In this document: positions 48,519 to 57,240 of the stretch, in pieces | Position numbering within the stretch: position 1 is the first letter of the stretch | Layout: each line of letters begins with the position of its first letter | Assembly: GCA_928724745.1 (NCBI GenBank) | Contig: CAKMXJ010000021.1 | Span: forward strand, 62,001-126,000 | DNA: 64,000 nt | Source: Anthracocystis setariae | Lineage: Eukaryota > Basidiomycota > Ustilaginomycetes > Ustilaginales > Ustilaginaceae | Direction of reading: 5' to 3' | Notes under the pieces: generated by a model | What the model saw: only the letters and a program-made list of their open reading frames with translations | What the model was told of the DNA's origin: nothing | Databases searched by the model: none | Program-made: the position numbers and the translations under genes

Positions 48519-49505
48519 GGTGTGGTTGTATGCAGGTAGAGCCGAGCGCTCTGGTGTTGGGTTTGGATGTTGTAGATGCGGTATGAGTTGCGCAATTGCG
48601 AGTCTGGGATGAATGCGGCGAAGAAGGGAGAGTCGAAAAGGGAATGGCTTGAAGGATTCGCCGTTAGTCGTGTGTATCTGGATGGAGATGATGGTTGATG
48701 GGGAGATAGGAATGACGAGCTGAGCTGAGCGATTAAGCACGGAAATTAGAGGAAGAAAGTGGAGTTACTGTTGCACCGTAACCGTTTGTTGTGTGTATTT
48801 TTGGGTCTGTGCTGAACTGTGCTGAATTGTGCTGTGCTGTGCTGTGTCGGTGCGTGCTGCTGTGGTTGCTTGCATTATTGCCACTCCCACTCCCACTCGC
48901 ACTCGAAAACGGCCGAGATGTTCGTCATTCCACATTTTTTTTGTTTCGTTTCGTCGTCTGTTAGACCATCAATTGGATTTCTTTTTGGTTGGTTGATAGA
49001 GTGGAATTCTTCGATCACTTTTGACTTGGTCTGCTGTCTCATTTGGGCTTAGTTGCTGTGCTCTCATCACAGCGGCTCTTCTTATCACTACCAAGCATCC
49101 TTTTACTTGCAACTTCTTGTTACAAACAATGTTGCTTACCGGTGAGGGGTTCTTGGAATTTGGAGTTACATTGAGCAGGGAGGGTCCTCCTCCGCAATAT
49201 CACTCCCAGATGCATTTCGACCTTAGCCTGCTCACCGCAGCGAACCGACTTGAGCTCAATCAGGCATCCCTTGAACCGGTGTCGACACAAAACAGTCATG
49301 GCAAGGTAAACAATATGGAATTGTACAACAGCATCTGCAGAAAGAAAAGATACAGTAGAGATGGAAAAAAGCGTGTATATGCTGATCGCTGTCTCGAGTC
49401 GAGTTGCTTTGTTCCGGGTGGATATTGTCGTGTAGAGGATCCTAAAAGTCTATGTTTCCAATCCGCTCGTTATGCTATGCTGTTTCCCCCAAAAAGTATT
49501 GGATT
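48519..49505. other. Intergenic, 987 bp
   Basis: UBA1 5' flank and 3' flank of the NTF2-like gene (both minus). CTGTG repeats near 48813-48845 and CACTCC repeats near 48883-48903 are visible. A 59-codon frame on the minus strand (49120-49299) was examined and not accepted. Confidence 0.6.
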
Positions 49506-51746
49506 TTAGTGCTGGTCCCGGTCAGGTGCTCGCAGCGTGCCCCTGGAATCGTCGTTGGACACGACCGACGCCGCCTTGGAGTGCGGCCTGGACTGGGTCG
49601 CAAAGTGCTCCCACATATTCACCAGATTAGCTGTAGGTCCTGTGCCATTGACGCCTTCGGCTTCGTATGCGCCGGAGAGGTTGGACGAGTTGGAGACGGA
49701 AGCCGGGATCGAGCTGGGAGGCGCCGAGTTGGTGCTGGTCGTTCGTCCGGCGCCGTCGAGTCGCTTGGTTCGAAATTTGGCGCTCGAGTCCGGAGGCAGG
49801 TCTGCTGATCGTCGCGATTCACCGGCTCCTGCACCAGTGTTGGATGCCGACGCTGCGGCGAAATGCTGCATGAGATTGTCGGTCGACATGGCGCGCGACG
49901 AAGCGATCGAATGACCGCCGACCAGCGATCGTGCGCGTGAACGAGTCCCGGTCACGCTACCTGCCGAACGAGGATCCGCTACGCCGAAGCGGAACCGACT
50001 GGGTGAAGGCGCCCGCGATCTCGAGATGGTTTGAAACTCCCTCCCTGGTGTACGCGCGTAGTAGTTGGCATGCGTAAACATGCCCTCCGCCTCCTCCTGA
50101 CTGATCTGGTAGCTACGATTCTTGGATGCCGGCTCGAGCTCGGTCGACGATGTTTTGCCAGGGATGGCTCGTCGCAACAAGGCAGACGAGATCTTGAACC
50201 CCTTGGCAATCGCCCAAGACACGAGGAATCCGACCAGCCTACGCTCGATGGAATAGATCAATGATGCAAACGGAATGACCCCCTCGATAGTCTCACGCAA
50301 GCCCCAAGTGTCCTCGTGCCGTACGATTAGACCAGCATCATTGAACTCAAGCCTACTCATCACGCGCAGCTGAATGCTGCAAAGCGATTTGAGCACCGCC
50401 CATGGATGGAACAGCGACCAAACAAACGTGCGGATCGTCTGTCGGCCGAGACCTTGGCTTGTCCAGTGTGGCGTCAATGCATCGGCTGGGATGGGTGGAC
50501 GCGATGCAAGTTGCTGCTGCACCAGCTCGGCATCGATATAGTGATGCGTGTTGCTGCCATTGGTCAAGTGGTTAAGCATGGCATTTGCACTGTCCGCATC
50601 CTCATCGTTGACGCTGGGTGGGGTGTTGCCATGATGGCCGGTGGTGCCAGACAAGGGACGGATTGCGGTGGTGCTAGCGGTGTGACCGGGAGTGTGCGGC
50701 CTAGAACCACCCCAAATGCTCGAGATGCTGAAGGGCGTGGTGGGGCTATGCGGACGACTGGCAAAGCGCGAGTAGGCGCTGCTGGCACCGTAGTCGATGA
50801 AAGGGTGGGGAGTGATGGGATAGGCGGAGGCCGAGAGCGGACCAGATGCTCGAGGAGTGCGATTGACGTCGCTTTCACCCGGGTCTGGTGTAGGCTTGGG
50901 TGTCGACGAACCAAAGAGGGAGGGAAGCAAAGTAACGGTGATGGTGTGGTCGATGATTCCAGCGCGAGTGCCGTCGAACTCAAAGTCGGAGCAGATGACG
51001 TCGCGAAGCTCGGACTGAACATCCATGCCCGGCAAGGCAAAGGCCATGATGAACTGGTTGGCGATCTGATCTCGACCACGTGCAGATAGCAGAGGGGACT
51101 CGAAGACGGCATCGCTTTCGTAGTAGCGGGCAACCATCTGGGAAACTTGCTCGGGTTTGCGTTTGCACGAGTAGAAAGTGTTGTGCAGACCGAGGATGAC
51201 GTCGGTCAAGGTGCTTGGAGATGGTGGGCCGGCATGGAAGCCACCGAAGCCTTGCATGCCGGGATGGTTGGCAAGGCTAAGGCCAGTGCCGTTGGTGGAT
51301 CCGGCGTGTTGGGAGCCACCACCAAAGGCGGAATGAAGCGACATGCCGTCGACGTTGGGCGGAACCGGGCCGAGATTGAGATTGATGGGATGAGCGGGAA
51401 AATTACTGCCAGAGCTACTTTGAGCTCGACCATGAGCGCGCATGGACAAGGTGGGTGGTGTGTTGGATGCGACAGCAGCGGAATGGGAGCCAGGGAAGTA
51501 GCTCTCGGAGTGGGGACCAGGTTGGCGAGGGTGGTGGTGCCAGCCGGCTGGAGCAGTGGCGGGCTGTTTCTCCGAGGCATGGTGCGAATCCTGCCGGCGA
51601 TGGAGCAATGCCGGAGCTGCGGATGAATTGCAAGTATTGGTGGGCTTGTTGGTGTCCTCCTTTGTGGAACGAGCGAGGTCGATTTTAAGGTCTCCTAACT
51701 CGCCAGCCTGAGATGACTGACCCGGGAAAGGGACCGACGTCGACAT
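49506..51746 (-). CDS. NTF2-like (SnoaL-type) domain protein, 746 aa
   Basis: Start at 51746 (MSTSVPFPGQ); the 43 upstream in-frame codons run through a (CT)n tract and are 5' UTR. The N-terminal ~170 residues are disordered. From about 175, LTDVILGLHNTFYSCKRKPEQVSQMVARYYESDAVFESPLLSARGRDQI looks like the first helices and strand of an NTF2/SnoaL-like cone fold. After a Ser/Pro-rich insertion it resumes near 445 (IRTFVWSLFHPWAVLKSLCSIQLRVMSRLEFNDAGLIVRHEDTWGLRETI), including a strand followed by HEDTW, the end of such a fold. A hydrophobic stretch (GFLVSWAIAKGFKISSALLRR) may be peripheral to membrane. The tail is Ser-rich. Similar proteins are common in fungi; function unknown. The fold call is by eye only. 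Confidence 0.6.
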   Translation of the reverse strand: MSTSVPFPGQSSQAGELGDLKIDLARSTKEDTNKPTNTCNSSAAPALLHRRQDSHHASEKQPATAPAGWHHHPRQPGPHSESYFPGSHSAAVASNTPPTLSMRAHGRAQSSSGSNFPAHPINLNLGPVPPNVDGMSLHSAFGGGSQHAGSTNGTGLSLANHPGMQGFGGFHAGPPSPSTLTDVILGLHNTFYSCKRKPEQVSQMVARYYESDAVFESPLLSARGRDQIANQFIMAFALPGMDVQSELRDVICSDFEFDGTRAGIIDHTITVTLLPSLFGSSTPKPTPDPGESDVNRTPRASGPLSASAYPITPHPFIDYGASSAYSRFASRPHSPTTPFSISSIWGGSRPHTPGHTASTTAIRPLSGTTGHHGNTPPSVNDEDADSANAMLNHLTNGSNTHHYIDAELVQQQLASRPPIPADALTPHWTSQGLGRQTIRTFVWSLFHPWAVLKSLCSIQLRVMSRLEFNDAGLIVRHEDTWGLRETIEGVIPFASLIYSIERRLVGFLVSWAIAKGFKISSALLRRAIPGKTSSTELEPASKNRSYQISQEEAEGMFTHANYYARTPGREFQTISRSRAPSPSRFRFGVADPRSAGSVTGTRSRARSLVGGHSIASSRAMSTDNLMQHFAAASASNTGAGAGESRRSADLPPDSSAKFRTKRLDGAGRTTSTNSAPPSSIPASVSNSSNLSGAYEAEGVNGTGPTANLVNMWEHFATQSRPHSKAASVVSNDDSRGTLRAPDRDQH

Positions 51747-51761
51747 GTTGTTGAAGATGCA

Positions 51762-51764
<3 letters not shown>

Positions 51765-51794
<30 letters not shown>
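51765..51794. repeat. (AG)15 microsatellite
   Basis: Thirty-base AG repeat starting 19 bp upstream of the minus-strand ATG at 51746; on the mRNA strand it is a (CT)n 5' leader tract. Confidence 0.93.
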
Positions 51795-51797
<3 letters not shown>

Positions 51798-52358
51798 TTG
51801 TCTACGAGATTGCGAGTCGTGAGTGAATGGGCTGTTGGTGTGAGGATGTGGGTGGGTGTTGAGAGAGAAGAACAAGACGAGTTTATGATGGGACTGAGAT
51901 AGTCAAGATGAGGCTGGACATGCGGACGATTTGCAAATGTATAGAGAGGGGAATCAAGGATGAATGCAGAGGTAGATTAGGTTGGGAAAGAAGTACAGTG
52001 AATAGGTAGATGATGGAGGCGCGGAGAATGAAGATGGTTGCGTGAATGGTGATGACAATGACAATGGACGATGTAGTCAGTAAGTAGTGGTAGCAAATGA
52101 ATTGATGGCAAATATGACAAATGACAGGCCACAGAGCACACAAACCTGCCAAACACAGCGACAACGACAAAATGACAACGACAGCGACAGCCACAGCGGA
52201 GACCGAGACGGGAAAGAGAGAGAGAGAGAGAGAGCGACAGAGCGAGAACAGAGAACCGCATTCACTCTGTACTGTACTCTGCTAAGGGAAATATTATATA
52301 AATAATTTTAGCGCGCCGCAGTGACGTGTGCATTTCACGCTCAACGCTGCGTTTGGTG

Positions 52359-52384
52359 TACTACAGTAGTATTATACTGTAGTA
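52359..52384. promoter_or_regulatory. 10-bp inverted repeat TACTACAGTA / TACTGTAGTA
   Basis: Perfect 10-bp arms at 52359-52368 and 52375-52384 with a 6-nt spacer. The arms contain the TACAGTA word found in other intergenic regions. It could be a dimeric factor site or a hairpin. Confidence 0.5.
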
Positions 52385-52947
52385 TACACTGTAAGCTGAT
52401 AGGCACATGACAGAACAAATTAGAGCGCTGCATTGCGCTGTGCATTCAGAGTACAGTCTATCTATCCTTTCTCACGAGAGCGAGAGCGAGAGCGAGGCGG
52501 GACGAGTGAGGACTGAACCATACAGTGGCGAACCAAGCGAGATAAGTTTTTGTTGTTGGCGAATAGGTTGTTGTCGAAACACGAACACGACAGGTGACGC
52601 AAGCAACGGCAGCCTACGATGGTGAGAGGCAAACAGGTGTCGGCATGTTTCGAGTGGTTTTCAGCGCTTGCCGACCTCGCTATCACAATCCAGCCATTTC
52701 TCTTTTACACCCTGACTATCTTTGCCATCGATCCCAAGATACAAGCGCGTAAACTCACTGTAAAAAGGTATTTGATCTGGCTCTTGTCGAAACCCACATG
52801 GAGCGAGGCTCGATGCGACTGTTAAGCGGTGAGTAGTGTGAAGCGATCCGTCTTTTCTGATGGCTGCTGGCTACTGATGGTGGTAGTTGTTGCTTTTCGC
52901 GTGAAAACAGCTTGCGTTGCAGGCCATCCCCGACCAAAACATTTAAC

Positions 52948-52974
52948 AAAAAAAAAAAAAAAAAAAAAAAAAAA
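52948..52974. repeat. Poly-A run (27)
   Basis: Homopolymer in a gene-free interval. Confidence 0.9.
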
Positions 52975-54048
52975 CGTCATTATTTTCCCGTCGAATCGCC
53001 GATACAGTTGAAACCAGCAAGCGAATCGGAAGATGTTTTCTCTTACCTGTCAGGCAACGCACCTCTCCTATCAGTATCCCTTCTTCCCTTTGTCCCGCCA
53101 AGACTCGCATTCGCAGCTTAGTACCGCAGTATCTTGTACCCAGATCTCATGTCTCGATGCTCACCAGTCGCACAGGTGGATCGCTGTAGCATGCATTCAA
53201 CGTCAATCCTAATATTTCATGCTCTCCCTTTTGCAGCCGCGGTGATTTTCTGACATGTCTCGACCTACGGTTCGACGCACCTCTTCCCGTGTCCAACTCA
53301 CAATGCTGCGCCCTCACGTCTGCTTTCACGCATCTTGAGTCAAGCTTCAACTTCTAGCCTTGCGCCGAGTGCTTCCCGTATCTCCACCTTCGTACCTAGC
53401 ATACACGCCATGGGTGGCTGCGTAGACGTTGCAAAGCCCTGCAGTTGCCAAGATTGATTTTTTCAGAAACCAGCCAACGATAAGCGCAAGCAAACGCTGG
53501 TGCCTCGCGTACAACGAATCGTTATGCTTTGCATGTCTGCAAGTGCCTGTTTGTTGTACTTCTACACTGACCAATCGTCTGTCCTTGCTTGCTAGCAAGA
53601 GCTCCATACAGCCATTCCTTTTCTGTCGATATCCTCCTTCCTCATCGTCTCTTCTTGCCTCAACCATCATCCATTTAAGTTAGATTCGTCTTATATACTT
53701 GGCTGGACCGGTCACTTCCACCTTCCACCTTCAGATTTCCCGTCTCCCCCTTTCTCCCCTTTCTACTTCACCTTGGGCCATTCCGTTGATCGGATATCGC
53801 CTCGCCCGTTCTTCCTCGCAACTGGACAGTTGACGAGAACCCGGGATTTCTTCTCGAGCCTTGCTCGTGGATCCAAGCAAGCACTTCTTGACCTACTCAC
53901 CCCTTCTACACACTCTTTTCTCATCACTTTCTTTTCAGCTTTCCCCCTCTTTCCGGTGCAGGACACCAAATCCATTCCTTTTTCCTCACCCGAACCACAA
54001 AAGTCACCCCAACCGACTCGCTTCGCAATAAAAGGCTTTCATCGCATC

Positions 54049-55713
54049 ATGAAGCTCTTACCCGTCAGTCTGCTAGCGTTTGCAAGTCTGCTCGCCAGCT
54101 CGACTGTAGCTCTTCAGCAAGACGCTGCACAGGCGTTTCTTCCAGTGCACTATGGTCGTGCATTGAATTCCAACATGCGAGGATCGGCGTTTCTCGAGCC
54201 ACAGCTAAGCGTGCTAGCCGAACGACCTTGGACTTCAGCCTCGGCGTTTGTGCGTCCCTACTGGACCGCCTTTGAGAATAGCAAGCAGCGTCGCTCGATA
54301 TGGCAAGCGTTACTTGGGAACCGTCAAACAGTGCGGAAGAGGAGCGCAGGCGCTTCTACACGCTTGCCCAAACGTTACCAGAAGCGCAAAGTCAAATCCA
54401 AACGCTCGAAAATTGCGTGCAAACCTCGCCCTTCCACCATCAACGCCACCTCCTCAGCCACCCCCCCATCCGCAACATCATCCACCACCACCACCACCAC
54501 CTCGGCGACACCGCCATCCGCGACCAACGATGCAAACCAAACCAAAACGAGCACGGACAAGATCATGGCGGGGTACTGGCCGGACTGGGTTTCGGACCAC
54601 TTGCCTGCGAGCCGGGTTGACTTTGCCAAGTTCGATATTGTCAATTATGCGTTTGCGCTACCCACTGCGGAGTTCAATCTGTCGCTACCGACGGATCCAT
54701 CGGGAGGGTTGTTGCGTGGGTTTGTCGATGCGTGTCGTGCGGGCGGTAGTAAAGCTGTGTTGTCGATTGGTGGGTGGGGAGGATCTACGTATTTTTCACC
54801 TGCCGTACGGACGTCAGCCTCGCGTGCCACGTTTATCGCCAACATCGTCGCGCACTACACCCACTACCGCTTGGATGGCATCGACCTGGATTGGGAGTAT
54901 CCCAACAATCCCGGCGCCGGCAATCAGTATGATGGTGCGGATACGGCGAATTTCCAGACGTTTTTGCAGCAACTTCGTGCAGCTTTGCCCAAAGGCGCGC
55001 TGTTGACGGCGGCGGTGGCGTTTAATCCTTGGATAGCATTGAATGGTCAGCCGGTCCAGAGTGTGGCGCGAGCAGCCGAGGTGATGGATTATGTGATGAT
55101 CATGAACTATGATGTTTGGGGTAGTTCGGGTGATCCAGGTCCCAACGGTCCACTGGCGAATCTGTGTCGCAATTCATCGCAGCCGGGCGCGAATGCTGCT
55201 GCCGGGGTTAAGGCGTGGAGTTCAGCCGGTATGCCGAGGGATAAGATCCTCCTCGGTATCCCCGCGTATGGGTATCTCAACCAGTCGAACAAACTAACAC
55301 TCCGTCAACGTTCCTTTCCGTCCTCTCGTAAAGCGGTGAAACCCGGTCGTTACGATGCAAGGTACCAAACGAGGCGCGCGAAACGAGCGGTCACGCTATA
55401 CTCAATGTCCGGCTCAACCACATCGGGCCAGATCAACTTCAACACGCTCGTCTCATCCGGTGCGCTCACACTCGGCTCAGATGGTCTTTTCAACGGTGCA
55501 GGCGGATTCACAAAGTACTGGGACGATTGCTCCAACACCCCGTACCTCTCCGACGGTGATCTCGTGGTGACGTACGACGATACCAGCTCGATCTTTGACA
55601 AGGGCGCATTTGCAACCGCCGCCGCCATCGGCGGAATCAGCATGTGGAGCATCGATGGAGACACATCCAATTGGGCTCTAACCAACGCTGCGATCGCCGG
55701 GATGAGCTCATAG
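54049..55713 (+). CDS. GH18 chitinase, secreted
   Basis: 554 aa from ATG 54049 (signal peptide MKLLPVSLLAFASLLASSTVA); the frame is open upstream but the signal peptide fixes the start. A ~120-residue region rich in KR/RKR pairs and then Ser/Thr-rich linker precedes the TIM barrel at ~170: IMAGYWPDW, DIVNYAFALP, KAVLSIGGWGGSTYFSPAV, the catalytic DGIDLDWEYP (DxxDxDxE; Glu283 the expected acid), YVMIMNYDVWGSSG, GIPAYGYLN, and the terminal GISMWSIDGD. It hydrolyses beta-1,4-GlcNAc chains, either in wall remodelling or in nutrition. A basic insertion (LRQRSFPSSRKAV ... QTRRAKRAV) replaces a loop after GIPAYGYL. No carbohydrate-binding module or GPI signal is evident. A TATA element lies at 53692. 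Confidence 0.93.
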   Translation: MKLLPVSLLAFASLLASSTVALQQDAAQAFLPVHYGRALNSNMRGSAFLEPQLSVLAERPWTSASAFVRPYWTAFENSKQRRSIWQALLGNRQTVRKRSAGASTRLPKRYQKRKVKSKRSKIACKPRPSTINATSSATPPSATSSTTTTTTSATPPSATNDANQTKTSTDKIMAGYWPDWVSDHLPASRVDFAKFDIVNYAFALPTAEFNLSLPTDPSGGLLRGFVDACRAGGSKAVLSIGGWGGSTYFSPAVRTSASRATFIANIVAHYTHYRLDGIDLDWEYPNNPGAGNQYDGADTANFQTFLQQLRAALPKGALLTAAVAFNPWIALNGQPVQSVARAAEVMDYVMIMNYDVWGSSGDPGPNGPLANLCRNSSQPGANAAAGVKAWSSAGMPRDKILLGIPAYGYLNQSNKLTLRQRSFPSSRKAVKPGRYDARYQTRRAKRAVTLYSMSGSTTSGQINFNTLVSSGALTLGSDGLFNGAGGFTKYWDDCSNTPYLSDGDLVVTYDDTSSIFDKGAFATAAAIGGISMWSIDGDTSNWALTNAAIAGMSS

Positions 55714-55819
55714 CCATAGCCATAGCCATAGCTTGGTTTAGGGCTTAGGATAGGAGAGAGAGGTAAATGTGAATTTACGCGGGGTTGACTCTGTGTACTT
55801 GTGTGTTTTTGTGTGTGGT

Positions 55820-56788
55820 TCAGTAGCCTTTGTGCCGATCGACTTTGCCGAGGAGGTCGAGTGCTTTGACGAAGCGGTCGATGTTGGTGAGGATTCTTTC
55901 GCTGAGCAGTGCGGCGATTAGAGTGGAAGGGATTGCGTTGTGGGGTGTGATGAGCAGCTTTCCTTGACGTTTGAGGTGGTCGAACTCGATTTCAAGATGG
56001 TTGGGTTGGGGAGCTAGGCAGACAACGTCCAACCCAGCGGCTTTGATGCGTCCTCCTTTGAGTGCGTTGATCAAGGCGTTGGTATCGACAACTTCGCCTC
56101 GCGCGATATTGATCAGGACCGCCTCGACCTTCATGACCGCCAGAATCGAAGCATCGATCAAGCCTCTCGTGGCGCTTGTTAGCGGGCAAGCGAGTACCAC
56201 AACATCAGCGTGGGAGAGTGAGGATCGAAGCACTTTCCCCTCATCCCTCGCGGTTTCCATCGAATTAAGAGTGGTGACTTTGCACCGGAATGGAGTGAGA
56301 AGCTGACGGAGGGCTTGGGCGATGCTGCCATTGCCCACTATCACCACGCTCTTCTCCACCAGCGTCGTTGTGGCTAGTGGAAGTGTCGAAGGGTTCGATT
56401 CGATTGTCAATGCACGCAACAGGGCGAGGATCAGTGCCAAAGCGTGCTCGGCGACAGGAATCGCGTAACAGCCTTTAGCACAACACCAAGTGATCTTCCT
56501 CCCCTTGGCCTCCATCTGCCGGATCAGCGACACGTAATCGTCGACTCCCGTCATGGGCAGTTGAACGAACCTCACTCGCGGCGCACTGGAGAGCACCTCG
56601 GCAAGCGCGTTGGCAGTGTTGCCTTGCGCAATGTTGGGAAGCCAAACGATCCCCGTCGTCTCCCGCGTCAATGCAGTGGTGGCGATCACATCCGCATGTG
56701 TGGAAGCCAGTTTGGCGATCAAAGGCGTTGGATCGAGACATCGCACCGAGGCATCGTGGCTGTGGAGAAACGCGATCTGCTCCACCAT
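55820..56788 (-). CDS. D-isomer-specific 2-hydroxyacid dehydrogenase
   Basis: 322 aa. Two-domain NAD(P)-dependent 2-ketoacid/2-hydroxyacid oxidoreductase. The substrate-domain part is shorter and variable (VQLPMTGVDDY). The family-typical VAEHALALILALLR is followed by the Rossmann nucleotide motif VVIVGNGSIAQALRQLL, INIARGEVVDTNALINAL (Arg substrate anchor in RGE), GLDVVCLAPQP and the catalytic His in LLITPHNAI. Instead of the usual C-terminal -VFEPEP- active-site segment it reads VVCLAPQPN, so the conserved Glu that pairs with His is not obvious; substrate and activity are uncertain. A TATATAT lies about 55 bp upstream at 56844-56850. Confidence 0.85.
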   Translation of the reverse strand: MVEQIAFLHSHDASVRCLDPTPLIAKLASTHADVIATTALTRETTGIVWLPNIAQGNTANALAEVLSSAPRVRFVQLPMTGVDDYVSLIRQMEAKGRKITWCCAKGCYAIPVAEHALALILALLRALTIESNPSTLPLATTTLVEKSVVIVGNGSIAQALRQLLTPFRCKVTTLNSMETARDEGKVLRSSLSHADVVVLACPLTSATRGLIDASILAVMKVEAVLINIARGEVVDTNALINALKGGRIKAAGLDVVCLAPQPNHLEIEFDHLKRQGKLLITPHNAIPSTLIAALLSERILTNIDRFVKALDLLGKVDRHKGY

Positions 56789-57240
56789 CTTAAACCCTCG
56801 TGTGTGGGGAGAAGCAAGTCCAAGAATCCAAAGCCGTCATCTGTATATATGCTCAATGCAAACCCACAAGATCAAGCACAAACTCACTACTTACTACTGA
56901 TTTCTGGCGCCAACACATGAACCCCCCTCCCCACCCATAACGCAGCAAGTCGACACGCCGTCGCCATGCAACCACGTGTTGTTGTGTGAAACAAGTCCAC
57001 TGCATGCTCCCTAACAACCTGATCCCAGTTATCGTGGAATCCACTGGTGGGCATCACACCCCCTCACACGCCCGCACCCACTCAAACCTACTCGATACAG
57101 TATCACAGCAACAGCGCGCAGAAGCCGATCTTCGAGTTCACAACAATCGAGAATGAAATGAAACTGAGTTGCTACACAATGATGCTGAAACAGTGTTGTG
57201 GGAAGACCATGGGAACCAAAAAAAAAAAAGTGCCGGGCGA
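56789..57240. other. Intergenic, 452 bp
   Basis: 5' side of the 2-hydroxyacid dehydrogenase gene and 3' flank of the PPR-like gene. It holds the TATATAT element at 56844 and an A-run at about 57219-57229. Nothing else was recognised. Confidence 0.6.

Larger units (their letters stand above)
51747..54048. other. Long divergent intergenic region, 2.3 kb
   Basis: Between the NTF2-like gene (minus) and the chitinase gene (plus). It contains (AG)15 at 51765-51794, a shorter GA run at about 52216-52234, a 10-bp inverted repeat at 52359-52384, an A-run at 52948-52974, a TATATA at 53692-53697 about 350 bp before the chitinase ATG, and pyrimidine-rich sequence from 53730. Short frames here show no protein-like features and no tRNA was recognised. 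Confidence 0.65.

Noticed and set aside
49120..49299. 59-codon minus-strand frame with basic/Cys-rich sequence (MTVLCRHRFKGC...)
   Set aside because: No recognisable family, no flanking exon with matching phase, and length within chance expectation. Kept only as a note; conservation in a relative would revive it.
52619..52825. 68-codon plus-strand frame with a hydrophobic middle
   Set aside because: No upstream signal, no homology recognised and no splice partner in phase; could not be supported.
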